Source: Polytrichum commune (lineage: Eukaryota; Streptophyta; Polytrichopsida; Polytrichales; Polytrichaceae). Taken from it: 64,000 nucleotides of DNA. Both the position numbers and the translations under genes were made by a program. This document shows positions 21,540 through 33,569 of this stretch, piece by piece. The stretch lies in assembly GCA_950295325.1 (NCBI GenBank), contig OX485807.1, positions 43,058,440 to 43,122,439 of the forward strand, given 5' to 3'. Position 1 is the stretch's first letter. Each line of letters begins with the position of its first letter. Under the pieces are notes generated by a model. The model was not told the DNA's origin, made no database searches, and was given only the letters and a program-made list of their open reading frames with translations.

Positions 21540-22590
21540 CACGAACTAATTACATGCATTATATGATACACCCAATTAATTAGTTGGGCATGCGATGATT
21601 CCCTCCATTTTGGCAACTACTGCAAACACTATATTTCTTCACATTTCTTCATGGGGTTGAACTTTGGCTCGGTGAGTTGTTTCCTTTACATTAACACACG
21701 TATATGTGGACGTTGTTCCATTTGGGGTCACTATTATTTTTTGTGTTTCTCTCGAGACAATAGACCACAAAGCTAATGCCAAGGTGAAATTAAAACCGAA
21801 AAACACACGCCCACTTGGAGGGGGGAGGCATGGCTCCTCAAGCACGTCACATTTGCCACCCAAACCCTAGGAATCCAACTAAACCAAGTTAAGCACCTCA
21901 TATGGGATAAATGCATCATGTATGGCAAGATGGCTTGGGCAAGGGTGTTTAAGCATGTGAAGAGTACTAAGGAAGAGGTTACATTAAGCCTAGGTAGGGG
22001 TGGGGGTCATTATTAGTTTGGGGAGCCCCATTATTACTAGACACAACAAATGAGAACGATGGGCATGTAGGGTATGATAAGGGTAGAGATTTAAAGTAGA
22101 TAATTATTAGACTATATGCACGCTCTTGGAGACTAACGGTCATTCACATGCAGTATTTTTGAGTGAAGTAGTGGTTGCATGCCTATTATATTCTTGTTTA
22201 TTTCATGATTTTTGGCATGCGCCCTTGTGTTCTTTTCGAGGAACACCTAGTCATAGTCCTTAAACTTATTAGAGCTTAGTTGAACACAATGTATACGAAG
22301 GCAAGGGAAAGCCTAGGGAATACATAAGGTAGAAGGAAGGGCAAGAGATGATAGAATTCAACAACGAAGGAGAAGGATATGAAGGACTTAAGGAAGGACA
22401 TGAGGGAGAGAGGAAAACTTTAATTTACTTGTTTACTAGACTATACATGTGACATTGCACCTCTATGGAATTATCTCTGGAGGGGACTAGTATTGCAACA
22501 AAAACAAAGGTGAATAAGTAGTTGGAGAGAGGAGACTGTCACACACGAGTGTACCTATCACTTAGCTAACATTATATATATAGAAAGAGA
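21540..22590. other. Intergenic, nothing recognised
   Basis: No coding, RNA or transposon feature could be supported. A purine-rich stretch (aaggaaggacatgagggaga) lies around 22,375-22,415. Confidence 0.4.
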
Positions 22591-22599
22591 ACTCAAAAT

Positions 22600-22960
22600 T
22601 AAAACATCTCTAGGGGAATTATACGACCATTCAACGAGCACGAGAACTTTCACTTTGATCATGAATAAGATACTCAAACGAGCTCCAAAAATCGCGAAGA
22701 AAGTGGCTACGTCTTCAACTTAGATTTGCCAACCATCTCGTATTGATCGCATGTTCCATACCCTAGGAACAGTAGCTAGTCAGTTCAGTAAGCACATTGC
22801 ATTTGTTTCGTGGACCATAGGGTTGGCAAAACTTTGCGCAAGTTGACATCCGATTCAGACGAAACTCCCAACATCCCACGGTCGTTATGTTCCCAGGACC
22901 CACGCATGCTTAGTTCGCACACGTTACAAAGTAGTAACCATTCAAGACCCCTCCACCCCT
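22600..22960 (+). repeat. Dispersed repeat, copy 2 (partner at 4,700-4,975)
   Basis: Carries the same landmark order as the copy at 4,700-4,975: 'gagcacgagaactttcactttg', 'aataagatactca', 'gagctcc', 'atttgccaaccatc', 'gatcgcatgttccat', 'ctagga' and 'gtaaccattcaagaccc'. Between the last two landmarks it holds about 150 bp more than its partner. Confidence 0.55.
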
Positions 22961-23189
22961 CACACATTGGGCGTTCTCTCGCCCCCTCGTGGGCGAAGAC
23001 AATAAAACATGGCAGGGCCGGGGCTGCCACTCTGCAAGTGACTCGCACGGCGGGTATAATAAAAACACAAGGTGTTGTTTTCCCCCACTTATTCTAGCGT
23101 TCGGGTGCAGGTTTCAAAGCACGGGGACAGTGGAGGAGGAGTAGGTAGCTCGGACCTTACCTTCCCCTTATGACAATTGTCGAGTGACC

Positions 23190-23228
23190 TGTGAGGAGGA
23201 GGAGGAGGAGAAGAAGAAGAAGGGGATC
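23190..23228 (+). repeat. Purine (GAG)n/(AAG)n microsatellite
   Basis: A run of gaggag units passes into gaagaagaagaag. Poly-Arg/Lys frames through it are composition artefacts. Confidence 0.85.
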
Positions 23229-23264
23229 TGTCTCCTCCCGCTTGTCAGATCCCCTCACTATAAT

Positions 23265-24065
23265 TGGCAATCAATTGGTGTCAGATCCAAAACTGTGGTG
23301 TTGTTGCAAAGCAGGATTGGGGAGATTGTTTGGGCATAATCGGTCGAGATCCGAGTGTTTGCTAGTCCAACCGGTTACATGTTGTTGACGTCCTCCGGTT
23401 TTCCTATATTGAATTGGGGTATGTTCTATGAATTCCTCAAAAATGATCGGTAATTTTCATGCGGTCTTGATGAACTTCGACCGGTTATTTTTCAAACTCA
23501 ACCAGTTCATTTGTAACTAACTGCCGGTTCTCCTCGATCAGTGGTCATATAGTGTAGTCATGTGCACTGTAGTCATGTGCAGTGGTTGGGGAGATTTTTG
23601 GACATAATAAGCGGTTGAGATCCGAGTGTTTGCAATTCCAACCGGTTACATGTTGACATCCTTCGGTTTTCCTATATTAAATTGGGGTATCTTCTATAAA
23701 TTCCTCCAAAACGATCGGTAATTTGCGTGAAGTCTTGATGAACTTCAACCGGTTATTTCTCAAACTCAACCAGTTTATTTGTAACTAACCGCCGGTTCTC
23801 CCCGATCATTGGTCGTACAGTGTAACCATATGCAGTGGTCGGGGAGATTTTTGGGCATAATAATCGGTTGAGATCCGAGTGTTTGCAAGTCCAACCGGTC
23901 AAATGTTGACATCCTCCGGTTTTCCTTTATTAAATTGGCCTATATTCTACAAACTCCTCCAAAACCATCGGTAATTTGCCTGAAATCTTGATGAACTTCA
24001 ACCGGTTATTTCTCAAACCCAACCGGCTCATATGTAACTAACCGCTGGTTCTCCCCGATCATTGA
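23265..24065 (-). repeat. GGGGAGAACC / CCGGTT family, three head-to-tail copies (C1-C3)
   Basis: On the plus strand, ggggagatt followed by (g/t)tttggacataat starts at 23,319, 23,588 and 23,841, and each unit ends near ctccccgatca. Every unit has the order cggttgagatccgagtgttt, ccaaccggttacatgttgac, ctcc(g)gttttcct, 'cgatcggtaattt', 'cttgatgaacttc', 'accggttatttctcaaac' and 'taactaaccgccggttctcc'. Units of 269 and 253 bp include 20-45 bp spacers resembling one another (agtgtaaccatatgcagtgg). Confidence 0.75.
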
Positions 24066-25670
24066 CCATATGTGTGTGGGAAATGGCAAGGCTCGCGGTT
24101 AGGAAATGGACTGCAAAAGGAACGACACGTGTCACGATAGGATTGGACTACACACTCGGTTTGTATAGTATTGTTATCACACCTGTGGCAACCAAAGTGC
24201 ACATGATATTACAGGGTTTTGTGGTGTTCACATGGATGCGTGATACTAGTGAACCAGTGTAGCATGTGACACTATGGAATAACACAAGGGAGATGGTGAG
24301 GACAATTTGGATTCGTTCTCCCGTCACCTACGCTAGTGTGGTCCACTCCGCTTGGCCTTCACAGGTAATGTGGCGGACGCATGCACCAACGTTCAACAAG
24401 TGGCATAAGAAGAAGAAGAAGAATGATGAGAATAAAAAGGTGACACTCCACATGTTGACACATGGCGCAATGCGAGAGTGTGGGTTGGCTTCTTCGGTGG
24501 TTTGTATTAATGACAAATTTCATGATATAAGGGAGAGGAATGTGACAATAAGGAATGAGATTTGAAGTACGAACATCGGTTCCTTAGGGTTTCGGGATAT
24601 TAGAGAATGTGTGACATTATGAAGGTTGATATTACGGAATTTAGCGTGTAGTTTATCATGCTTGGAAGGGGCCTATGTGACCTTTTGAAGAGAGAGAGGT
24701 CATGATCTTCACTTGGCCCTGGCTCTATAACGTTAGTATCTCAGACTCCAATTTTTTTAATTTGATATGACAATCTCTATGATTCGCGATGAGACAACGT
24801 ATGCTCCGATCCAACGGTCAGAGTTGGAACTTGGAAGTGCAACCCACAATAGGACCGCATGCGTTGTTCCAAAGTAGAGTCGCTCACTAAGCTTAGTACT
24901 TTTTGTGCTCGGCCTGTAACCTGGCATCGTGGAAGTTGTAGATATTCCTCATACACGCATCGAAACCCACCGTGTGCATATAAAACATAACAAAAATGAT
25001 TCCATTATTTCGGCGCCGACAAATGGAGTCCTTGGGACATAAGATTTTTCCACTTTCTTTAATTACAACCAAATCAAACTGTGAGTGCATTCTTATGCAT
25101 CAACGCACGTGGTCTAAATAGCACACACGTTGAAAAGAGTTTAGTAATATATATATACATAATTTACAGACTTCTCTGTTAATTTCCACTGGAAACAACG
25201 GGAAGAGCCAAGAGGAGATACCCTAACTTACCCCACAGTGGTTGTCCACCTACAACTTTGACTGCACATGGATGGTTACATGCACATCTTTGAGCAACCA
25301 AAAACGACCATGTGCCCCCAAAAACAAAAACCGGAGAGAGTAGAAGTTTTCCCTAAATTTAATAAACACGTGACCACTGTCTTGGGCTCCAATTTGTCAT
25401 GATTGCCAAACTGCCGCGTGGGTAACTTAAAGTAACTTATTGCCAACATGATGCTGCTGCTATGTAACTTACTCCAACATTGAAGAGGCTTCCCTTTGAA
25501 AACTCCTGAAGATAGACGAGTGGCGCATATACCACCCACCTCCTTATCACTCCTCCCCCTTGCATGACAACCAAAGCCCTTCCTACAAGCTTTGCTTTGA
25601 CGTTAAACTCCTTCCCAAATATCGAGGGCCTCTTTACACGATGTCGAGGTGTGACCATGAAAACCGTTGA
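24066..25670. other. Intergenic, nothing recognised
   Basis: Short frames only. An A-rich tract (aagaagaagaagaatgatgag) lies at 24,408-24,430. No promoter, RNA gene or repeat end could be supported. Confidence 0.4.
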
Positions 25671-25673
25671 GGG

Positions 25674-26080
25674 CCCTTGCAACCAGTGTTCAAGATTGAA
25701 GCCCTCATGTGAGTTTCATTTTGAAGGGCTCTCAAATTCCAGCCGTTCAATTGAAGGGTTGGTTCAAATCCGGGACGTCAATCCAAGAATGTAGAAATGA
25801 AATGCAAGACTCATGTTAAACTTGTGTATGAATTATACAGTACATGTTTCCAGTACAATGTGAAGCATTAAGAATCAATCACTAGCTCTACTTCTTGTAG
25901 TGACAATGCCCTTCGCTTGTTGGTTCTTGTGATGGGCATATTATATTGAGGACTGAAAGTGATGTCTTCATTTTCAATTTGGGGTTGCGTTTTGAAGGGT
26001 TGTTTTGAAAGAGGTATATTTTGAAGAGTCAAATTGCGTTTGAAGGGCATTGAAGACTTCAATCTTGAACATTGCTTGCA
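25674..26080. repeat. Inverted repeat built around TTGAAGGG motifs
   Basis: The left arm ttgcaaccagtgttcaagat followed by tgaag is answered by the reverse complement at 26,050-26,080 (ttgcaagcaatgttcaagat followed by tgaag). The interior contains repeated tttgaaggg words near both arms. The arms also encode a CNQCSRLK/CKQCSRLK pair in opposite strands, which is only the protein shadow of the inverted repeat. About 410 bp, class unknown. Confidence 0.55.
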
Positions 26081-26689
26081 ACTCATTTGAAATAGTAAAG
26101 CCATGTCATGTATGAATTGACAAATTAAATTATGTGTGGTCACATGCCTTCGGGATGCCTTCAAGTCTACACCGATTTTGGTTTTAGATGACCCTAAACT
26201 ACCAGATCACATTGGAGAGGTACACAAACTGAACGGAGTGGTTGGCAATTTGATTCCCGGTTGTGAAATCGTCTCTCTACTTGATGGAAAACTAGCCAGG
26301 TGGTCAAGTGCCAACTGTGTTAAAAAAAAAACTACTCTACACTGATCATCCCAAGAAGTGTGTGTTATTATTTGGAACTATGCAGTGCTTTAATTGTTTA
26401 TTGAGAATGTAATATTTTATCAAGCAAAGCCATTGACGTTCTATAGTGTCCGAACAACCTATCAAACTTTTTGTTAGTAGAAAATTGAACTCTTGAGTAA
26501 GACGTTGTTGCACTACATAACTCCAAATAGTAACACACAATAGTTGGGATAGTCAATGTAGTGTACATTCATACGTGACCCAAACTTTCAACCAAGTTTT
26601 ATTTTAGTACCATCTCATTTTAATATGTGGGTCCTTCTACACAATATATCAATATAAATCAAGGGTTGTGAGACTTTGAAATGTTGCAG

Positions 26690-26925
26690 TCTCCAAAGTT
26701 TGTGTTAGCGTCACGTCTTTGAGATGATCTTGATGCAAAATTTGGTAAACCATGAAACATTATCTCACTACATGCCATGTAGGAGTCCACATAGGTTTCT
26801 CATCCTCCATTCAAAATCTTTGGTCCATTAGGCCTTCAAGCTCTAGTGTAAAGTGAAGCGAGATAGCCTCGGCCTTTCCTACCACTGAGACATTTCACTG
26901 GTCATATGCTCTCAAGCTCCAGTGT
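26690..26925 (-). repeat. PIF/Harbinger-like MITE family, partial copy
   Basis: Contains catgaaacattatctca, gtaggagtccacatagg, 'aagctctagtgtaaagtga' and 'cctcggcctttcctaccac', matching the reverse complement of 27,373-27,872. The left terminus is decayed. Confidence 0.5.
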
Positions 26926-26949
26926 AGAGTGCTGCATTGTTTATTATAT

Positions 26950-27282
26950 TTAGTGTCACATACAATATTTGTGAACGGCCTAAACTAGATGCCTAAAGAT
27001 CTCAAAGTCCCACGTCTGCTTATTGCAAATATGTGTTGAAATGTAGATTTACAAATTTGTCGAAGTCATTTTTTTTATCTAGTTTCCAAGATATTTCTTG
27101 AGCAATTAGAGAAGCACTTTGATATTGTTTGTCCAACATAAGTAAATTTTTAAAGTGAAAATTATTCACATCACAATATTTAACGTAGCACATTGGGATA
27201 CTTGAGATGATAGTTTTGCATTTTAGTATGCAAAGGGAAGATATTACTGAGCATACTAACCCCAAGTGTCATTTGTGTACAT
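26950..27282 (-). repeat. Dispersed repeat family R4, reversed copy
   Basis: Reverse complement of the landmarks at 17,040-17,511: 'aaactagatgcctaaagatct', 'taaatttttaaagtgaa', 'agatgatagttttgcatttt', 'atgcaaagggaagatatt'. It runs directly into the 319-bp tandem array. Confidence 0.6.
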
Positions 27283-29370
27283 AGGCATACACCTCATAAC
27301 ACTGACGAACATATTGATGCCAAGACATTAGTAAGCGCACTTGAAACACCAAGTGTCATAAGGTGACACTAAGGGCCACTTCACACAAGAGATTGAGAGC
27401 CCGTGACCATTACACTTCAAGCACTTTCATTGGTGGAAAAGGCAAAGCCGGTCCAAGTTCACTTCACACTACGCTTGAGGGACTAACAGAGCATGTGAAT
27501 ACAAGATGAATGTAAAGTCTACATGGATTCCTATGTGGCATCGAATGGATCGTGTTTCATGATCACTTGGAGCATTTTCCAAAACCACCTCTTGGAGGTA
27601 GGCCTAACACAAAACCAATAGACCATGGCACTCCAAACGCTCACAACCGTTGGTTTATTCCATTTAATCATGTGTGAGGATCCCGCGCGAATAGAAATTC
27701 ATTGAAATAGCATTTGGTTGAGGCCACGGTCACATACGACTTCACACTACACTTGAGGGCCCGTGACCACACTACATGATTTTGGAGGTGAGCTGGTATG
27801 GCCTTTGGACACTTTCTTTTAGGCTCTCGCAGTTTCATGGTCACGGCTCTTGGCTCGTGTGTGAAGTGACCCTAATGGTGTAGTTGTAGTTGGACCATTA
27901 GTTTACCCTATCAAAATAGGGTAAAAGTGACACTATTATGCATGTGTCACTATATACCATATATATGCGGTGTAGTATACATACATACATATGAACATAC
28001 ATACAAACAATGTGTGATGAGAGTAGATATTATTCCTCAAAGAGTAGAAATCATAGGAGATCACGGGTAGTTACTTCCATGAGCTGCATGGCCCAACGTG
28101 TAACATAGGCATACACCTCACAACACTAACGGACATATTGATGCCAAGATAATAGTAAGCATGTAACATCAAGTGTCATGAGGTGACACTAATGGTGTAG
28201 TAGTTGTTGGGCCATTAGTTTAACCCTAGCATGTGCCTCAAAATAGGGTGAGTGACACTAGTACGCATGTGTCACTCTATATCATATACACGGTGTAGTA
28301 TGTATACAGACAAATAGATAGGCAGACAATGTGTGATGAGAGCAAATATTATTCCTCAAAAAGTAGAAATCACAGAAGATCATGGGTAGTTACTTCCATG
28401 AGTTGCATGGCCCAATGTGTAACATTGGCCTACACGTCATAGCACTGCCAAACATATTGATGCCAAGTTATTAGTAAGCGCACTTGAAACACCGAGTGTC
28501 ATGAGGTGACACTAATGGCATTGTAGTTGTTGGACCATTAGTTTAACCCTAGCATGTGCCTCGAAATAGAGTAAGTGACACTCGTACGCATGTGTCACTA
28601 TATACCATATACGCGGTGTAGTATGTATACAAACAAAGAGACAATGTCTGATGAAAGCAGATATTATTCCTCAAAGAGTAGAAATCACAAAAGATCACGG
28701 GTAGTTACTTCCATGAGTTGCATGACCCAATGTGTAACATTGGCATACACCTCATAACACTAATGGACATATTGATGCCAAGACATTAGTAAGCGCACTT
28801 GAAACACCAAGTGTCATGAGGTGACACTAATGGTGCAGTAGTTGTTGGACCATTAGTTCAACCCTAGGATGTGCCTCGAAATAGGGTGAGTGACACTGGT
28901 ACGCATGTGTCACCATATACCATATACGCGGTGTAGTATGTATACAGACAGACACACAGACAACCAGTGTGTGATGAGCGTAGATATTATTCCTCAAAGA
29001 GTAGAAATCACAGAAGATCATGGGTAGTTATTTCCATGAGTTGCTTGGCCCAATGTGTAACATTGGCATACACCTCATAACACTAATGAACATATTGATG
29101 CCAAGATATTAGTAAGCGCACTTGAAACACCGAGCGTCATGAGGTGACACTAATGATGTAGTAGTTGGGCCATTAGTTCAACCCTAGGATGTGCCTCGAA
29201 ATAGGGTGAGTGACACTGGTACGCATGTGTCACCATATACCATATACGCGGTGTAGTATGTATACAGACAGACACACAGACAGCCAGTGTGTGATGAGCG
29301 CAGATATTATTCCTCAAAGAGTAGAAATCACAGAAGATCATGGGTAGTTACTTCCATGAGCTGCCTGGTC
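27283..29370. repeat. 319-bp tandem array, five units
   Basis: Each unit contains 'catacacctcataacacta', 'catattgatgccaag', 'agtaagcgcacttgaaacac', 'gtcatgaggtgacacta', 'ggaccattagtt', 'aatagggtgagtgacac', 'cgcatgtgtcac', 'gcggtgtagta', 'gtgtgatgag' and 'atattattcctcaaag'. The last landmark falls near 28,026, 28,345, 28,660, 28,983 and 29,302, giving spacings of 315-323 bp. The first unit is interrupted by a 500-bp transposon. Units 4 and 5 are the most alike, pointing to recent amplification at the right end. A related single copy lies at about 47,940-48,530. Confidence 0.85.
27373..27872 (+). mobile_element. Non-autonomous PIF/Harbinger-like element with TAA target duplication
   Basis: The left end GGGCCACTTCACACAAGAG and the right end, in reverse complement GGGTCACTTCACACACGAG, form the terminal inverted repeat. 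TAA at 27,370-27,372 and again at 27,873-27,875 is the duplicated target, and the uninterrupted neighbours in the array read gacactaatggtg at that point. A 3-bp TWA duplication with GGG ends is the PIF/Harbinger pattern. There is no transposase frame in 500 bp. Confidence 0.8.
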
Positions 29371-30550
29371 CCCCCAGTTTTGGGTATTAGACTACTGACA
29401 CGACTTCCTTACAATTGTACCCCGACCAGTGCACAAGTTTCGAAAGCCTCTGTGTGCGTGTTTCTTCCATTGTTCTAGTCTACGCAAACGCCACTGTTCC
29501 AACTTCCAACTACTATCCCCACAGCAGCAGTCTGCTACTAATTCCCTTTGTTTTCTTCCAGCAGCCATCTTGACTCTGGCAAGTGCACCAAGATTGACAC
29601 TCGGAAATTCCTTCTGCCCCCTTTCTTTACCTTGTAAGTAAGTGTGTGTACCTAACTCTCACCTACACTCGTTCCACAGTCGTTTTGAATTGATAACAAT
29701 GCAAGACTTTCACACAACACGATTCACTTGGAAGCTTGTACGTTGGGTGGGGTTGGGAATGAGCCGGCTTCTATTCGGAAACTATACTATGTGTTCATTC
29801 TTGTAGGAGAGTGGTGCACCGAGGAATTGAGGCTGAAAAACTCGGGTGAAGCGGTGTGCTGATTTTATTAGAATGGAATGGTTGATAACAGTCGGATGAT
29901 GTTATGTTCAATGCTCGTATGTTGTTTTATTCACCCAAGTAAATGTCACGAATCGATTAAAGATGACATCTCTGGTTTTGAAAGCTATGTTTTGCTCTTG
30001 GTTGTGTAAACAAACCGTGTGTAAGTGTTTGGTTGCGAAGATTAATAGACAAGAGTCGTAGCAAGGTAAAGTTTTTCATAAAAGTGTATCCGAAAGCTCA
30101 AAGCCAACTCATGTATGGTGTAGTTTGAAAGCTATATGTATAATACAATCGTATGTAGATATGGTGACCATATTATTAGATATTGCATAGATTCTACGTT
30201 TGATTCCTTCATGTACTTGACCATATGTACAACTTCGCTTTGAAGTTATCCTTTTGATTAGGAACATCATTAGAAGAATGAAGTCATTTCAAAAAGGTTG
30301 TTTTCTTTCCCCAAAAAATTGACTGAGATTGTGAAGTTATCGTCAACAAAATTTCGTTCCTCTCCTCTCCAAAGTCCGGTGGGACTTTTTTGAATGTTGA
30401 AGAGTTAATGAACACTTTGACCGTTATATACCTACATGTTCGGATGATCTTTTTGCCAATATAGCATTCTTAGCAGTTTGCATCTGTAAGGATGTCATCT
30501 TTCTATTCCAGCTTCAAGAATCACTACAAGTATCACATGACGTTGTCAGT
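29371..30550. other. Intergenic, nothing recognised
   Basis: No convincing gene. A short frame at 29,429-29,641 lacks any domain. No repeat boundary was identified. Confidence 0.4.
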
Positions 30551-30690
30551 ACACTTAATATGATGTTTAGTTTCATATGGTATTTAATGTCACCATGGTA
30601 CCTTTTTGGACGACACTTCTTATGAATAAGTGAACAAATATTGTCATGGACGATGGATGAGTTCATCCATTAGTGTATTAGAGTTGGATG
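30551..30690 (+). repeat. CACTAAAT MITE family, 5' fragment
   Basis: The sequence from acacttaatatgatgtttag through 'cttatgaataagtgaacaaatattgtcatgg' matches the first third of the copy at 34,219. The 3' end is missing. Confidence 0.6.
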
Positions 30691-31399
30691 CCTATTCCTA
30701 CCTTATGTTGGCAACAACATGCAACCCTTGTAGTGAATAAAGTCTCAAGAATCAAGGTCCTTGAGTGCATACATGAATGCCAAGCATAGTCAAGTGCCAT
30801 AACACTCTCATAAGCCGACACCAATCTCATTGTTGCCCGTCTCCGGACACAATGCCTTCTTCCATTTACCGATATTCAAGTTGAAGACACATGTCCTCCA
30901 AGAAATCATTCTTAAGGTTATCCATATTCCTAACAATTACATAACACTAATCATAGCAGAGTTCGTGTTTTCTATTCAACAATAGCATGTTCTTTACTCT
31001 CTCCGAGAGTCATCCCCCATAAGCAAGTGGACCCTTGATCGACTCCCGGAAAATGTCGAGAACCCAAAATTTGCATGCCACATTACTAAGCCTACATGTA
31101 CCTTGTCATTAGCACTCCACTAATCAAGCTCAATTAATTGTGTTAACGCCTGCATTAACATGCACTGCCAATGTTGGGCCCCACGTGATAGGCTAGCTGA
31201 TTGGTTGACGAAATATTTAACACTTAACATGAGTTTCATTTCAATGACAAAAGTCTACATGCTTGTTCACCCTTGCAAAGTGAACAATACTTAGGTTGAG
31301 CATTGTTCAATTTGCAAAGATAGCCCAACATAGGTGGAAATCATTTCTTACAAAATTTTCCAACATCAAGGGGTACATCACCCTAGTGCTTGGTAACGT

Positions 31400-31500
31400 G
31401 ATGCCGTCAAGAATAAATAAATAAATAAATAATCAACCAACGTTGGGCAATCCAACGTGAATTTGAGCCCGTTGGCCCTACCTTGCTCAAGAACCCTCTC
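31400..31500 (-). repeat. Dispersed repeat with (AAAT)n, inverted partner of 3,175-3,275
   Basis: Carries aataaataaataaataat, gttgggcaatccaacg, gagcccgttggccctacc and cttgctcaagaac, the reverse complement of the sequence at 3,175-3,275. Confidence 0.6.
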
Positions 31501-32116
31501 GGTGCATGGTGGGGTTCACTACCTACCTTGCGATGGGCATGCTTTTGGCTTCCTACCCACCTAGCTAGTTTTTTTAGTCAAGTAGAGAGAAGAGTTCGCA
31601 GCGGGAATCGTACCACCAACCACTCTCATTGAAAAATGGGTACCTCTCCACTATCACCCAGTAGTTTAGGATTATCTCGGACCGCCGTCAACAACGATTC
31701 CTTAGCCAATCGAACAACATCAAAGTGTCGAGTGAATGGTTATGTTGCCATTTGCATTGGAACCGAAATAGGCTCATTAAGAATGTGATGGAGATGGAAG
31801 AGTGGCATTGAGCTCCTTTTCGTAACGAGACCCAATAATTTGTTGAGAGGGCCATTGTGTCATTCCCCTCTTCCATCATCTTCCACCGAGGCTGCAAGAA
31901 AGCAAGAACTTGTCAGCTTACACGACACGCAGTAAGTACACACTTAACAACGTGGACAGGTGGGTGCCCAACTTCACACTCACCATGGCTGTTCTCAATT
32001 TCTCGTAAATATGTTTGCGTTTTTTTTATAAAAAAAAAATTGTTCGTTCCGCAAGTGAGTATTTAAGTCTTTGGGGTTTGGGTCGATTTGTGCAGCCTGA
32101 GGATCACTTGGGTTCA

Positions 32117-32310
32117 ATGAACGGGGAGAACCGACCACGGAGGAAGAACCGGTTGAAGTCCAAGGCTTTATGAAAATAGGCGATCGTTTTAGAGGAATAT
32201 GTGGAATATACCTCGAGTTATTAATGAAAGTCCGGGAAATCGCGACCTTGTCACCGGTTGGATTTGGAAATTCCACTAGGATTTTGATGGATTAGGCCCA
32301 AACATCTACC
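32117..32310 (+). repeat. GGGGAGAACC / CCGGTT family, copy D
   Basis: Starts acggggagaaccgaccacgg and runs through aagaaccggttgaagtcc, cgttttagaggaatat, ttaatgaaagtcc, ccggttggatttgg and ttttgatggatta. It ends directly beside the 155-bp array that begins at about 32,336. Confidence 0.65.
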
Positions 32311-32335
32311 CAATTAGATGGACACTGCTTGAGGA

Positions 32336-33569
32336 GTTCATCGCATTGGTCACTTGTGGTGCACCATCTGTCAACATCTCCGGTTGTAATAGTGTGAAAA
32401 GTGGTGGGCCAACATCTGTTTCTCAATATAATCCCCAACAAATTCACGACTGGAACGGGACGGAAAGTTTGGTGTAATTGGGGCATCATGAGGGGTTGAT
32501 CACACCGGCCAATTCAGACACCATCCGTCGAGATCTCCGGTTGTAATAATGTGAAAAGTGGTGGGCCCACGTTTATTTTTCAACATATTCCTGAACTACT
32601 GCATGGTTGGAACTGGACGGAGAGTTTGGTGTGATCGGGCACGAGGGGTTGATCACAGCGGCCACTTTTGGCACCATCCATCACCATCTCCGGGTGCAAT
32701 AGTGTGAAAAGTGGTGGGCCAACATCTATTTCTCAATATAATCTCCAACAATTTCACGGTTGGAACCGGACGGAAAGTTTGGTGTAATTGGGGCATCATG
32801 AGGGGCTAATCACACCGGTCAGTTCAGACACCATCTACCAACATCTCCAGTTGTAATAGTGTGAAAAGTGGCGGGCCAACATCTATTTCTCACCATAATC
32901 CCCAACAATTCCACGGCTCAAACAGGACGGAAAGTTTGTGTGATCGGGGGCATGAGGGGTTGATCACACCGGCCACTTCTGACACCATCTGTTGGCCTCT
33001 CCAATTGTAATAGTGTGAAAAGTGGCAGGGCCAACGTCTATTTCTCAACAGAATCCCCAACAATTCCACGGCTAGAACAGGATGGAAAGTTGGTGTCATC
33101 GGGACATCAGAGACTGATCACACCGGCCACTCCCGGCACCATCCATCGCATCTTCAGCTGCGATAGTGTGAAAAGTGGTGGGCCAACATCTACTTCTCAA
33201 CATAATCCCCAACAATTCCACGGCTGGAACCGGACGAAAAGTTTGGTGTGATCAAGGCATGGGGGACTGATCACACCGGCCACTTCTGACACCATCCGTC
33301 GGCCTCTCCAGTTGTAATAGTGTGAAAGTGGCGGGGCCAACATCTATTCCTCAACAGAATCCCCCACAATTCCACGGCTAGAACCGGACGGAAAGTTGGT
33401 GTCATCGGGGCATCAAGGACTGATCACACCGGCCACTCCCGGCACCATCCATCGCATCTTCAGCTGCGATAGTGTGAAAAGTGGTGGGCCAACATCTACT
33501 TCTCAACATAATCCCCAACAATTCCAGGGCCAGAACCGGACAGAAAGTCTGGTGTGATCGGGGCCTGAG
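32336..33569. repeat. Satellite-like array, about 155-bp unit, eight units
   Basis: The landmark gtgtgaaaagtgg (or a one-base variant) starts near 32,392, 32,549, 32,702, 32,859, 33,013, 33,166, 33,320 and 33,472, a spacing of 152-157 bp. Units continue with gggccaacatctatttctca, aataatccccaacaatt, 'ccacggctggaaccggacgg', 'aaagtttggtgtgatcgggg' and ggttgatcacaccggcc. Each unit carries a GGTGTGATC ... GATCACACC stem. A solitary unit lies at 45,007-45,165. Confidence 0.9.

Noticed and set aside
23191-23388. Arg-rich frame beginning with ten arginines
   Set aside because: It is encoded by a GAG/AAG microsatellite and continues into a non-coding repeat family.
25564-26164. Opposed frames sharing CNQCSRLK / CKQCSRLK, suggesting a zinc-binding peptide
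   Set aside because: The two peptides are the two arms of one inverted repeat read on opposite strands, so the similarity is not evidence of protein function.
27283-29370. 319-bp array considered as a CRISPR or rDNA spacer
   Set aside because: The units are contiguous without distinct spacers, and no rRNA sequence is nearby. The genome is a plant nucleus.
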